Made by a program: the position numbers and the translations under genes. Positions 5,725-13,472 of a stretch of DNA of 14,191 nt are shown here, piece by piece. How positions within the stretch are numbered: the first letter of the stretch is position 1; each line of letters opens with the position of its first letter. The DNA is from Methanoculleus marisnigri (GTDB taxonomy: Archaea > Halobacteriota > Methanomicrobia > Methanomicrobiales > Methanoculleaceae): positions 1 to 14,191 of the forward strand of contig DASQ01000082.1 in the NCBI GenBank assembly GCA_002503885.1, in the 5' to 3' direction. Below the pieces are notes generated by a model. That model made no database searches and was not told the DNA's origin. It saw nothing but the letters and a program-made list of their open reading frames with translations.

Positions 5725-5725
5725 C

Positions 5726-6571
5726 ATGATCGAGTACCTGGTATTTGCAGCAGTGTTCGGACTCCTCCTGCTGGGGCTCCACCGGAAAGTCATCGCACGG
5801 GTACAGATGAGGCCGGGCCCTCCCGTCTGGCAGGAGATCCTCCATGCCCTGAAGTTCTCGTTCAAGAGCACCTGGGTGCCGAAGACAGCAAGCGCTACGC
5901 TCTACGTAGGGGTCGTGCTCGTCGGCATCGGCATCTGGAGCGCGGCGCTCTTCGTCGTCCTCGCCGGCGAGAGCATCCTGATTCTCTTTGCGATCTACAT
6001 GCTCCATAAGGTCGTCGAGCACGGGTTCGGGCTCTCGTCGGGCTCGCCCTACGGGAAGTTCGGCGGCGTCCGGTCGGTCATATCCGCGGCCTCCGAGATC
6101 CCGCTCTTCGTCACGATCGCCGCGATCTACCTCTTCACGGAGTCGCTCCTTCTTTCGGATATCACCGCCTACCAGGCAGTCCACGGGCCGTTCCTCCTCA
6201 TAGCACCGCCTGTCGCGATAGCCATGTACATCGTTATCCTCTCGAAGATGCCCTACGGCCCCTTCTCGATCGTCGAGAGCAAGGAACTCGTGAGCGGCTA
6301 CAAGACCGAGCATTTCGGGGTCTGGCGGGCAGGGATCTCCGTCATCGACGGGCTCAAGACATTCGTGCTCCTCTTCGCGTTCGTCGCTCTCTTCATCGGA
6401 GCCATGCCGTTCTGGGCGGCGCTCGTCCTCATGACGATCGTTCTCGTATCGCTCTCGTTCGTCTGCGCGGTATCCCCCATGCTCTCGCCGTTTGACAGCG
6501 TCACCATCCAGGGGCTCATCACCGGGCTGATGCTCGCCTACGTCGGATACCTGTGGTGGGTGATGCCATGA
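5726..6571 (+). CDS. ehaJ: Energy-converting hydrogenase A, integral membrane subunit EhaJ (NuoH/EchB family)
   Basis: A 281-residue protein with about eight membrane helices, a member of the NuoH/EchB/HycD family that anchors the hydrogenase module and forms the junction between redox centres and the membrane arm. Diagnostic segments are ARVQMRPGPPVWQEI (about 24-38), the charged loop YGKFGGVRSVISAASEIPLF (109-128) and PYGPFSIVESKELVSGYKTE (176-195), where the conserved Glu residues of this family lie. In complex I the corresponding loops line the quinone cavity and proton entry; in Eha they face the small subunit EhaN. The ATG at 5726 lies one base after ehaI, and the stop overlaps the next gene by 4 bp. 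Confidence 0.92.
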   Translation: MIEYLVFAAVFGLLLLGLHRKVIARVQMRPGPPVWQEILHALKFSFKSTWVPKTASATLYVGVVLVGIGIWSAALFVVLAGESILILFAIYMLHKVVEHGFGLSSGSPYGKFGGVRSVISAASEIPLFVTIAAIYLFTESLLLSDITAYQAVHGPFLLIAPPVAIAMYIVILSKMPYGPFSIVESKELVSGYKTEHFGVWRAGISVIDGLKTFVLLFAFVALFIGAMPFWAALVLMTIVLVSLSFVCAVSPMLSPFDSVTIQGLITGLMLAYVGYLWWVMP

Positions 6572-6810
6572 TCCGCGAACTGGTGCTGCTCGGAGGGGCG
6601 GCGTACCTCGTCATAGCCCTGGTGCAGTGGCTGCAGAACCAGACCATCCAGGGCGAGGCGGTGCTTCTCGCCGGGGTCCTCGTGGCCCTCTCCCTCGTCC
6701 ACCACGCCTCGAACGAGGAACGGTTGAAAACGTTCGAGACGGCGGGGCTCTGGCTGGCCGTCGCCCTCTTCGCCGGCTACGCCCTTGCAAAAGCAGGGGG
6801 ATACGTATGA
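6568..6810 (+). CDS. Small Eha membrane subunit, EhaK or EhaL
   Basis: An 80-residue protein with hydrophobic stretches near residues 4-20, 31-46 and 60-76. The polar piece between the last two, HHASNEERLKTFETAG, is probably cytoplasmic. Between ehaJ and ehaM the Methanothermobacter operon has two small genes, ehaK and ehaL; only one is present here. The size suits either, with EhaL (DUF2104 as I recall) slightly favoured by its position directly before ehaM. I leave the symbol blank. It overlaps ehaJ and ehaM by 4 bp each (ATGA junctions). Confidence 0.65.
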   Translation: MIRELVLLGGAAYLVIALVQWLQNQTIQGEAVLLAGVLVALSLVHHASNEERLKTFETAGLWLAVALFAGYALAKAGGYV

Positions 6811-7193
6811 CCGGGTACCTCTACGAGAAAGACCTCCGCCAGATGAAGTTCACCATCCTCACGAGCACGAGGCACGACGAGGCCGTTCGGGCGATCGCCG
6901 GGCGCCTCGGCATCTCCGACGCGAAACTCCGGATGGTGCTGATCCGGCGGTTCGACATGTCCCTGCTCGAGAACCTCGGGTCCCGGTGGGAGATGGGGCA
7001 GCAGCACGCAGACAACGGCGACCCCGTGACGAAAGAACTCGGGTGCGAACTCTTCACCCGGTTCGTGCCGCTCGTGGACCCGGGTGTTATGCAGTCGATA
7101 TGCAGCGAGACAAGAGCAATGAGCAAGAACGGACCACAAGAAGAGGCGCTCGCGAGAGGAAAGGCACGGATCCGGGAGGCGGTCCTCTCATGA
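6807..7193 (+). CDS. ehaM: Eha hydrogenase soluble subunit EhaM (DUF1959 family)
   Basis: A 128-residue soluble, helical protein with no membrane segment. It has the features of the DUF1959 family: MKFTILTSTRHDEAVRAI, a basic RLGISDAKLRMVLIRRFDMS stretch, LGSRWEMG and a C-terminal charged helix. The family is known essentially only from Eha gene clusters, next to the small hydrogenase subunit, and its biochemical role is undetermined. A peripheral assembly or structural role at the cytoplasmic face is inferred from position. The ATG at 6807 follows an aggggg ribosome site, and the stop overlaps ehaN as ATGA. Confidence 0.85.
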   Translation: MTGYLYEKDLRQMKFTILTSTRHDEAVRAIAGRLGISDAKLRMVLIRRFDMSLLENLGSRWEMGQQHADNGDPVTKELGCELFTRFVPLVDPGVMQSICSETRAMSKNGPQEEALARGKARIREAVLS

Positions 7194-7648
7194 GGAACAT
7201 CCTGCAGGAGATCAAGAACTTCGTCCGGTCGAGGTCGATCCACGTCGCTTACGTCGATGTCGGGTCGTGCAACGGCTGCGACATCGAGGTGCTTGCCTGT
7301 CTTGCGCCGCGCTACGACATCGAGCAGTATGGCATCTACGTCCACAACAACCCCCGGGAGGCCGACGTCCTCCTGGTCATCGGCTCCGTAACGCCCCAGT
7401 GGGTGGACAAACTCCGCGAGATCTGGGATAAGATCCCGGAGCCGAAGGCGGCCGTCGCCATCGGGAACTGCCCGATATCGGGGTGCGTCTATGCCCGGAG
7501 GGGCAGCCTGACCACCCCGCCCGTCGAGAATTACATCCCCATCGCGGCATCGGTGCCGGGCTGCCCGCCCCGCCCGACGGAGATCCTCAATGCCATACTC
7601 TCGGTCGCGCCGATAATATTCAAGGACTACGAGGAGAAACAGCCATGA
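7190..7648 (+). CDS. ehaN: [NiFe]-hydrogenase small subunit EhaN
   Basis: A 152-residue small subunit of a group 4 energy-converting [NiFe] hydrogenase, related to NuoB and EchC. It binds the single proximal [4Fe-4S] cluster that takes electrons from the NiFe site. Visible ligands are Cys27 and Cys30 (VGSCNGCDIE), Cys94 (IGNCPISGC) and Cys125 (VPGCPPRP); Cys99 is an extra cysteine. It lacks the Tat signal and the long C-terminal domain of periplasmic uptake hydrogenases, so it is cytoplasmic and membrane-associated through EhaJ. The ATG at 7190 overlaps the ehaM stop, and the stop overlaps the ehaO ATG. Confidence 0.95.
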   Translation: MRNILQEIKNFVRSRSIHVAYVDVGSCNGCDIEVLACLAPRYDIEQYGIYVHNNPREADVLLVIGSVTPQWVDKLREIWDKIPEPKAAVAIGNCPISGCVYARRGSLTTPPVENYIPIAASVPGCPPRPTEILNAILSVAPIIFKDYEEKQP

Positions 7649-8733
7649 AGAAGACCGTCGACGTATCCATACCGCTCGGCCCGGTCCACCCCTGCTGGAA
7701 AGAGCCCGTCCGCCTCAAGTGCGAGACGGCGGGCGAGCGGGTGATCCGGGCCGAGGTCGAGCTCGGGTACATGAAGAAAGGGATCGAGCGGATCATGCGG
7801 GGCCGGCCCTGGCAGGAGGTGATGTTCCTTGCGGAACGCGTCTGCGGCATCTGCTCGGTCATCCACAACATGGTCTTCATCGAGGCGATGGAGGAGATCA
7901 GCAGTATCGCAGTCCCGCCGCGGGCGGCCTACCTCCGGGTCATCGTGAACGAACTCGACCGGATGGCAAGCCATATCCTCGCGAACTTCTCCTACTGCTA
8001 CACGATCGAGCACGAGACGCTCGCGATGTACCTCTTAAACACCCGGGAGACCGTGCTCGACAACCTCGAGCGGATCACGGGCTCCCGGATCAACACCGCC
8101 TATATGATCCCGGGCGGGGTCCGGTTCGACCTCCTGCCGGAGGACGCCGCGGCGATGCTTGCGGATCTCGTGAAGGTCGAGGACGAGATGAAGCGGTATG
8201 TCCGGATCTTCGAGACCGGCCCCCTGATCGCTCTCCGGAGCAAGGGGATCGGGGTCATGAGCCGGGAAGAAGCGATCCGGTCTCACACCGTCGGCCCCAC
8301 GGCCCGGGCGAGCGGTGTCGAGGAGTCCGATCTCCGCCTCCGCCACCCGACCTACCGGGAACTCGGCTTTACGCAGATAACCCGGACCGAGGGCGACAAC
8401 TTTGCCCGGATCATGGTCCGGTTCCAGGAGGTCTTCCAGAGCATCGACCTGATCCGCAAGTGCGTCGAAACCCTCCCGGACGGCCCCATCCGGGGCGGCG
8501 GCCTCTGCAAGGCGGGCGAGACCTCGTATGCCGGCGAAGCCCCCCGGGGCGAGCTGACCTACACCATCAAGACCGACGACTTTGGGAGGGTGCTCGATAT
8601 CGCGATACGGACGCCCTCGATCATGAACATCGAGGCCTGCGCCCACTCGATGATCGTCGATGCCGCATCGATTGCCGACGTGACGTCGACGTTCATCAGC
8701 AGCGACCCCTGCATCGCGTGCAACGAGAGGTGA
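7645..8733 (+). CDS. ehaO: [NiFe]-hydrogenase large (catalytic) subunit EhaO
   Basis: A 362-residue catalytic subunit of the Eha group 4 [NiFe] hydrogenase, related to NuoD and EchE. It oxidises H2 at a NiFe(CN)2CO centre to reduce a low-potential ferredoxin-type carrier at the expense of the ion gradient. The nickel ligands are visible: Cys67 and Cys70 in ERVCGICSVIHN, and Cys356 and Cys359 in DPCIACNER. Other conserved parts include the GPVHPCWKEP start, ELGYMKKGIERIMRG and NELDRMASHI. The protein stops right after DPCIACNER (residue 362), leaving no C-terminal propeptide of the sort that hydrogenase maturation endopeptidases remove in many other hydrogenases. The start overlaps ehaN, and a 4-base gap precedes the polyferredoxin. 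Confidence 0.96.
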   Translation: MKKTVDVSIPLGPVHPCWKEPVRLKCETAGERVIRAEVELGYMKKGIERIMRGRPWQEVMFLAERVCGICSVIHNMVFIEAMEEISSIAVPPRAAYLRVIVNELDRMASHILANFSYCYTIEHETLAMYLLNTRETVLDNLERITGSRINTAYMIPGGVRFDLLPEDAAAMLADLVKVEDEMKRYVRIFETGPLIALRSKGIGVMSREEAIRSHTVGPTARASGVEESDLRLRHPTYRELGFTQITRTEGDNFARIMVRFQEVFQSIDLIRKCVETLPDGPIRGGGLCKAGETSYAGEAPRGELTYTIKTDDFGRVLDIAIRTPSIMNIEACAHSMIVDAASIADVTSTFISSDPCIACNER

Positions 8734-8737
8734 GGAT

Positions 8738-9346
8738 ATGCGATCGATCGTCTACTACGTGCGAGAGTTCCTCAGGCCGGAATGGTTGAAGAAGTTCTTC
8801 TCGGTAAAGACCGCGCCGCTCACAACCCCCTCATACTTCAAGGACTACCCGACCCTGACCGATAAGGAGTGCACGCAATGCCTCACCTGCATGATGATCT
8901 GTCCGGCGCCCGGCGCCATCGCGGTCCTCCGGCATAAGGACCGGTGGGCACCGGAGGTCTATCCGGGCCACTGCATCAGGTGCGGCCTCTGCGTCGAGGC
9001 ATGCCCCGAGGGCGTTCTTACGAGCGGGCGGATCCTGGAAGTCACCCGGCGTGACGGGACGGCGTTCTCCTCGTGGTACCGCTTAGAGGTCGACGACAAC
9101 CTCTGCATGCGGTGCGGGAACTGCTGCGTCTCGTGCCCGGTCAACCGGCAGGTGGACCCTCAGCTTGCAGGGACCGGGACGTCCGCAAGCGACGAGGTGA
9201 TCATGCGGATCGAGGGCGGCCGGGTGAAGATACTCCACGAGGAGAAGTGCACGGGGTGCAAGACCTGCGAGACCAACTGCCCGAACCGCGCCATCAGGGT
9301 CGCCCGCATGGTGGAAGGGGTCCAGGGCGGGGAGGCGGAGGCATGA
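8738..9346 (+). CDS. Polyferredoxin with four [4Fe-4S] motifs (EhaP-like)
   Basis: A 202-residue electron carrier. After an N-terminal helix (YYVREFLRPEWLKKFF) resembling the amphipathic start of NuoI-type subunits come four CxxCxxCxxxCP motifs: Cys45/48/51/55, Cys79/82/85/89, Cys123/126/129/133 and Cys171/174/177/181. The first two sit close together as in an 8Fe ferredoxin; motif 3 carries an extra cysteine (CGNCC). It probably docks on EhaN and passes electrons outward. In Methanothermobacter the Eha cluster has larger polyferredoxins with 6 and 10 predicted clusters, as I recall, so this is a reduced version and I do not assign P or Q firmly. It sits between ehaO and fwdD, overlapping fwdD by 4 bp, which suggests it also serves formylmethanofuran dehydrogenase. 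Confidence 0.88.
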   Translation: MRSIVYYVREFLRPEWLKKFFSVKTAPLTTPSYFKDYPTLTDKECTQCLTCMMICPAPGAIAVLRHKDRWAPEVYPGHCIRCGLCVEACPEGVLTSGRILEVTRRDGTAFSSWYRLEVDDNLCMRCGNCCVSCPVNRQVDPQLAGTGTSASDEVIMRIEGGRVKILHEEKCTGCKTCETNCPNRAIRVARMVEGVQGGEAEA

Positions 9347-9732
9347 CGTTTCTCATGAATACCGGACGGACGGTGAATCAGGGTGTGACCGTTGAGAACA
9401 AGACCTCTGCCGCCTATGCGGAAGAGACCTCGACCTGCTTCATGCACGAGTTCGACATGATGGAGCTCGGGCTTGCCGACCGCGACGCCGTCAGGGTGAC
9501 CGGGCCCTGCGGGGAGGTCGTCATGCGGGCGTCCGTATCGGTTGAGGTGGAGATGGGCACCGTTTTTGTCCCCTACGGGCCGTATGCAAACCACATCGTC
9601 GCTGCCGATACCCACTCCACCGGGATGCCGGACTTCAAGTCGCACAGGGTGGAGATCGAACCGACGGACGAAGAACCAAAGAGGGTTCACGAGTTGATGG
9701 AAGACCTGGGAGGTCTTGCTTATGATCGTTAA
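9343..9732 (+). CDS. fwdD: Formylmethanofuran dehydrogenase subunit D
   Basis: A 129-residue subunit, normal length for FwdD/FmdD, equivalent to the C-terminal molybdopterin-dinucleotide-binding domain of DMSO-reductase/formate-dehydrogenase enzymes. Features are LMNTGRTVNQGVTVENK, a beta-barrel stretch LGLADRDAVRVTGPCGEVV and VPYGPYANHIVAADTHSTGMP (split here as VPYGPYANHIV and HSTGMPDFKSH), which bind the pterin cofactor with FwdB. The ATG at 9343 overlaps the polyferredoxin stop. The last codons overlap the start of fwdB by 11 bp and carry its ribosome site gggaggt. Sequence alone does not tell whether the metal is tungsten or molybdenum. Confidence 0.93.
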   Translation: MTFLMNTGRTVNQGVTVENKTSAAYAEETSTCFMHEFDMMELGLADRDAVRVTGPCGEVVMRASVSVEVEMGTVFVPYGPYANHIVAADTHSTGMPDFKSHRVEIEPTDEEPKRVHELMEDLGGLAYDR

Positions 9733-11011
9733 GGATGCGGTCTGCCCCTTCTGCGGATGCCTCTGCGACGACATCGAGGTGGAAGTCGAGGAGGGCAGGG
9801 TGGTCGCCGTGACGAACGCCTGCGAACTCGGGACGAAGAAGTTCACGGGCGAAAAAAGGCTGAAGAACCCGATCCTGCGCGATGGGAATGAGTGGAAGGA
9901 TATCACCTACGATACGGCGATCCGGTATGCCGCCGATATGCTCCTCTCCGCCGAGCGCCCGCTTCTCTACGGGTGGAGCGGCACTCACGGGGAGGCCCAG
10001 TGCGTAGGGGTGCATATGGCCGAGCTCGTGCGGGGCGTCATCGACAACACCTCCTCGGTCTGCCACGGCCCCTCGATCCTCGCCATCCAGGAGGTCGGGC
10101 ACCCGGGGTGCACGCTTGGCGTGGTGAAGAACCGGGCGGACCTCGTGATCTACTGGGGGTCGAACCCGATCGACGCCCACCCCCGTCACCTCTCGCGCTA
10201 CACGCGCTATGCGGAAGGGTTCTTCCTCGAGAACGCCTTCCGCGACCGGAAGGTGATCGTCGTCGACGTCAGGAAGACCGAGACCGCGAACATCGCCGAC
10301 GAGTTCGTGCAGATCAAACCCGGCGGGGACTACGCGGTCCTCTCCGCGCTCCGCGCTATCGTCCAGGGGAAGACCGAGACGATCCCGCGGACGGTCGCGG
10401 GCGTCACCCGGGAGCAGCTCGTCCGGGTGGCAAACCTCTGTAAAAGTGCAAAGTTCGGGGCGGTCTACTTCGGGCTCGGGCTCACGATGACCCGGGGGAA
10501 GTACAAGAACATCCGAAACGCCATCGAACTCGTCTCCGAGCTGAGCCGGCACACGAAGTTCACCATCTCGGCGATGCGGGGCCACTACAACGTCTACGGG
10601 TCCAACGAAGTGAACACCTGGATGACCGGCTACCCCTTCGGGATCGATTTCTCCCGGGGGATCGCCTTCTACAACCCCGGGGAGACGACGGCGGTGGATA
10701 TCCTGGCCCGGAAGGAGTGCGACGCGGCGCTGATCGTCGGGAGCGACCCGGCCGCCCACTTCCCGCGCCGGTGCCTGGAACACCTCGCCGATATCCCGGT
10801 GGTCCAGCTCGATCCTTACCCGAACGCCACCACCGCGTTCTGCAACGTCCAGATCCCGGTGGCGGTGACCGGGATCGATGCGGAGGGGACGGCCTACCGG
10901 ATGGACGGGGTGCCTATCCGGACAAGGAAGGTCCTCTCCACCGACTACCCGTCCGATCGGGAGATCCTCTTACGGATGTACGCACTGATGAAGGAGGCGC
11001 AAGAGCGATGA
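9722..11011 (+). CDS. fwdB: Formylmethanofuran dehydrogenase subunit B, catalytic W/Mo-pterin subunit
   Basis: A 429-residue formate-dehydrogenase-like subunit that reduces CO2 to formate at a tungsten- or molybdenum-bis-pterin centre, the first half of CO2 fixation onto methanofuran. The N-terminal cluster motif is CPFCGCLCDD (Cys8, Cys11, Cys15) plus Cys34 (TNACELG). The metal ligand is Cys114 in SSVCHGPSIL, encoded TGC, so this is the cysteine form, not the selenocysteine form. The GSNPIDAHPRH and VGSDPAAHFPRR segments are pterin-binding loops. I chose the ATG at 9722 with gggaggt 7 nt upstream; a TTG at 9716 is less likely. It overlaps fwdA by 4 bp. Confidence 0.96.
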   Translation: MIVKDAVCPFCGCLCDDIEVEVEEGRVVAVTNACELGTKKFTGEKRLKNPILRDGNEWKDITYDTAIRYAADMLLSAERPLLYGWSGTHGEAQCVGVHMAELVRGVIDNTSSVCHGPSILAIQEVGHPGCTLGVVKNRADLVIYWGSNPIDAHPRHLSRYTRYAEGFFLENAFRDRKVIVVDVRKTETANIADEFVQIKPGGDYAVLSALRAIVQGKTETIPRTVAGVTREQLVRVANLCKSAKFGAVYFGLGLTMTRGKYKNIRNAIELVSELSRHTKFTISAMRGHYNVYGSNEVNTWMTGYPFGIDFSRGIAFYNPGETTAVDILARKECDAALIVGSDPAAHFPRRCLEHLADIPVVQLDPYPNATTAFCNVQIPVAVTGIDAEGTAYRMDGVPIRTRKVLSTDYPSDREILLRMYALMKEAQER

Positions 11012-12708
11012 ACGAACTCCGAATCAAGAACGCCTGCGTGATCGACCCCCTCCGGGGCATCAACGCCGAGACGATGGATATCGCCATCCTTGACGGCAGG
11101 ATCGTCGAGGAGGTGAGCGATGCAGCGGAGGTGATCGACGCCCATGGCATGCTCACCCTGCCGGGTGGGGTCGATTCGCACACCCACATCTGCGGGACGA
11201 AGGTGAACTTCGGGCGGTACATGAGCCCCGAGGATATGCGGGCGGGGAGGACGCCCCGGCGCGGGCCGCTGCACGCCACGTCAGGCTACAGCGTCCCGAC
11301 CACCTACGGCAACAGCTACCGCTACAGCGTGATGGGCTACACCACCCTGCTCGAGGGCGCGATGGCGCCGCTCGAGGCCCGCCACACCCACGAGGAGTTC
11401 CTCTACACCCCGCTCCAGGACACGATGGCAAACGTCCTCTTCGACGGGAACTGGGGGATCATGGAGGCGATCCGCGACGGCGACACAAAGAGGGTTGCGG
11501 CCATCATCGCCTGGACGCTCCGGGCGGTGAAAGGGTTTGCCATAAAACTCACGAACCCCGGCGGCACCGAGGCCTGGCAGTGGGGCAAGAACGTCTCGTG
11601 CATCAGGGACCCGGTGCCCTACTTCGAGGTGACGCCCGCGGAGATCATCCGGTCGATGGTCGAGGCGAACGAGCTCCTTCACCTCCCGCACTCCGTCCAC
11701 CTCCACTGCAACAACCTGGGGACGCCGGGGAACTACACCTGCACGCTCGGGTCCCTCGGCCTCATACCGGACCTGAACCGGAAGCGGCAGACGCTGTATG
11801 CCACCCACGTCCAGTTCCACGCCTACGGCGGGTCGGATTGGAGGGATATCTCCTCGAAGAGCGAGCCGATTGCAAACTTCGTCAACATGCGCCCGCAGAT
11901 CGTCATGGACATGGGACAGGTGATGTTTGGTCGGACGACGACGATGACCGCCGACGGGCCGATGGAGTTCAACCTCTACCGCCTCCACCACGAGAAGTGG
12001 AGCAACCACGACGTGGAGCTCGAGACCGGCTCGGGGATCATTCCGGTCATCTACCGGCGCAAGAACCTGGTCAACTCGATCATGTGGGCGATTGGGTTAG
12101 AACTCGCGCTCCTCACGAAGAGCCCCTGGCAGTGCCTGCTCACGACGGATAATCCGAACGGTGCGCCGTTCGTCAAATACCCCGAGATCATCGGCCTTTT
12201 GATGAGCAAGAAGTACCGCGACGCCGAGTTCGCCACGGTCCACCCCGATACCGCGTCACGGGTGCCCCTCCCGGCGATCGAGCGGGAACTGGACTGGTAC
12301 GAGATCGCGGTGATGACCCGGGCCGGCCAGGCGAGGGCGCTCGGGATCCAGGAGTTCGGGAAAGGCCATCTCGGGCCGGGCGCCGATGCGGACGTCGCCA
12401 TCTACCCGCTCCGGATCGACGAGGTCGACCCGTCGACTGACTATCAGAAGGTGGTCGATGCGTTCAGCCGGACCGAGTACACGATCAAGCGGGGCCGGGT
12501 CGTCGCCCGGAGGGGCGAGTGCCTGGTCGACGGGAGCAACGCCACGTTCTGGGTCAGCCCGAAGGTCTCGGAGGCTTATGATATGGGGAAAGATCCTGAC
12601 TTCATCGAGAAGTTCGACCGCTACTACACGGTCCGGATGAGGAACTACCCGGTGCAGGATGAGTACCTGAACCGGAACCGGTGCATCGAGACGGAGGCGG
12701 AGTTATGA
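11008..12708 (+). CDS. fwdA: Formylmethanofuran dehydrogenase subunit A, amidohydrolase-type
   Basis: A 566-residue subunit of the amidohydrolase superfamily with a binuclear metal site that condenses formate, delivered through an internal tunnel from FwdB, with methanofuran to give formylmethanofuran. Visible ligands are His58 and His60 (DSHTHICG), Lys180 in GFAIKLTNPGG (the lysine that is carboxylated in the family), histidines around 228-233 (LPHSVHLHCNN) and 267-271 (THVQFHAYG), and Asp381 in LTTDNPNGAPF. These lie within a few residues of the positions known from the Methanothermobacter enzyme (Lys178, Asp385). Length is normal and the protein looks intact. It overlaps fwdB and fwdC by 4 bp each. 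Confidence 0.97.
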   Translation: MNELRIKNACVIDPLRGINAETMDIAILDGRIVEEVSDAAEVIDAHGMLTLPGGVDSHTHICGTKVNFGRYMSPEDMRAGRTPRRGPLHATSGYSVPTTYGNSYRYSVMGYTTLLEGAMAPLEARHTHEEFLYTPLQDTMANVLFDGNWGIMEAIRDGDTKRVAAIIAWTLRAVKGFAIKLTNPGGTEAWQWGKNVSCIRDPVPYFEVTPAEIIRSMVEANELLHLPHSVHLHCNNLGTPGNYTCTLGSLGLIPDLNRKRQTLYATHVQFHAYGGSDWRDISSKSEPIANFVNMRPQIVMDMGQVMFGRTTTMTADGPMEFNLYRLHHEKWSNHDVELETGSGIIPVIYRRKNLVNSIMWAIGLELALLTKSPWQCLLTTDNPNGAPFVKYPEIIGLLMSKKYRDAEFATVHPDTASRVPLPAIERELDWYEIAVMTRAGQARALGIQEFGKGHLGPGADADVAIYPLRIDEVDPSTDYQKVVDAFSRTEYTIKRGRVVARRGECLVDGSNATFWVSPKVSEAYDMGKDPDFIEKFDRYYTVRMRNYPVQDEYLNRNRCIETEAEL

Positions 12709-13472
12709 AGGTCACGCTCGCCATGAAACCCGCCGCGAAATCGTTTATTCCCATCGAGGCGGAGTCGATCGTCCCGAAGAACTTCCTTGCCGGCGCCGAT
12801 CTTTTAGTCTGGCGGGGGAACCGGGAGCTCAGGCTCGACGAGGTCTTCTCGGTCTCAATCGAGGGCGATGCCAGCAGGACGGAGGATGTCGAGGTCGTCC
12901 TCTCGGGGGATACGTTCCGGTTGAAGAGGGTCGGGGAGTACATGGACGGCGGAAAGATCACCGTCCTCGGGGATATCGGGATGCACTGCGGCAACTTCAT
13001 GAGCGGCGGGACCATCGAGGTTCACGGCAACGCCGACGGCTGGCTCGGGAGGGAGATGGCCGGGGGGACCATCCTCTGCAGGGGCGACGTCGCCGACTAC
13101 TGTGCGTCGGGATACCGCGGCGGCAGGAAGGGCATGACCGGCGGCACCGTGGAGGTCTTCGGCCGCGCCGGCGATTTCCTGGCGGAGAGCATCGCCGGCG
13201 GCACCGTGACGGTGCACGGCGATGCCGGGGATATGGCCGGGGCGGAGATGCACGGCGGCACGCTCACCGTTCACGGGGACTGCCGCCGCCCGGGTGCGAA
13301 CATGAAAGGGGGCTCCTGCTACGTCTACGGGACCGCGCAGGGGATGCTCCCCACCTTCAGAAAGATCGGGACGGTTCAGCACGAGGGTCGCACGCTTATC
13401 CGTTTTACCGGGGATATCGCGAACCGGGGAAAAGGAAATCTTTTTGTGAAGGACTACGAATATCTGGACTGA
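12705..13472 (+). CDS. fwdC: Formylmethanofuran dehydrogenase subunit C
   Basis: A 255-residue subunit with the right-handed beta-helix fold also found in the C-terminal domain of glutamate synthase (GltB/GXGXG family). Residues 1-75 form the family-specific N-terminal region. From about residue 80 there are seven M-x-G-G-x-I/V-x-V-x-G repeats, for example MDGGKITVLGDIG, MSGGTIEVHGNADG, MTGGTVEVFGRAGD and MHGGTLTVHGD. It is a structural scaffold holding FwdA and FwdB. The operon carries D-B-A-C but no fwdE, fwdF, fwdG or fwdH here. The ATG at 12705 overlaps fwdA (ATGA). The last base of its stop codon is the first base of the next ATG (13472). Confidence 0.95.
   Translation: MKVTLAMKPAAKSFIPIEAESIVPKNFLAGADLLVWRGNRELRLDEVFSVSIEGDASRTEDVEVVLSGDTFRLKRVGEYMDGGKITVLGDIGMHCGNFMSGGTIEVHGNADGWLGREMAGGTILCRGDVADYCASGYRGGRKGMTGGTVEVFGRAGDFLAESIAGGTVTVHGDAGDMAGAEMHGGTLTVHGDCRRPGANMKGGSCYVYGTAQGMLPTFRKIGTVQHEGRTLIRFTGDIANRGKGNLFVKDYEYLD

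Noticed and set aside
7719..8789. 356-codon plus-strand open frame overlapping ehaO
   Set aside because: Shadow frame of ehaO; its product is Arg/Pro/Asp-rich without any family pattern, while the ehaO frame has full catalytic motifs.
9635..10783. 382-codon minus-strand open frame opposite fwdB
   Set aside because: It lies antisense to the well-supported fwdB with Arg/Asp/Val-rich low-complexity composition, as expected for a shadow frame in GC-rich DNA.
9722..11011. Selenocysteine in FwdB
   Set aside because: The metal-ligand position (SSVCHGPS) is encoded by TGC, and there is no in-frame TGA; this is the cysteine form.
11281..12009. 242-codon minus-strand open frame opposite fwdA
   Set aside because: Antisense shadow; His/Arg/Val-rich repeat-like composition and no initiation signal.
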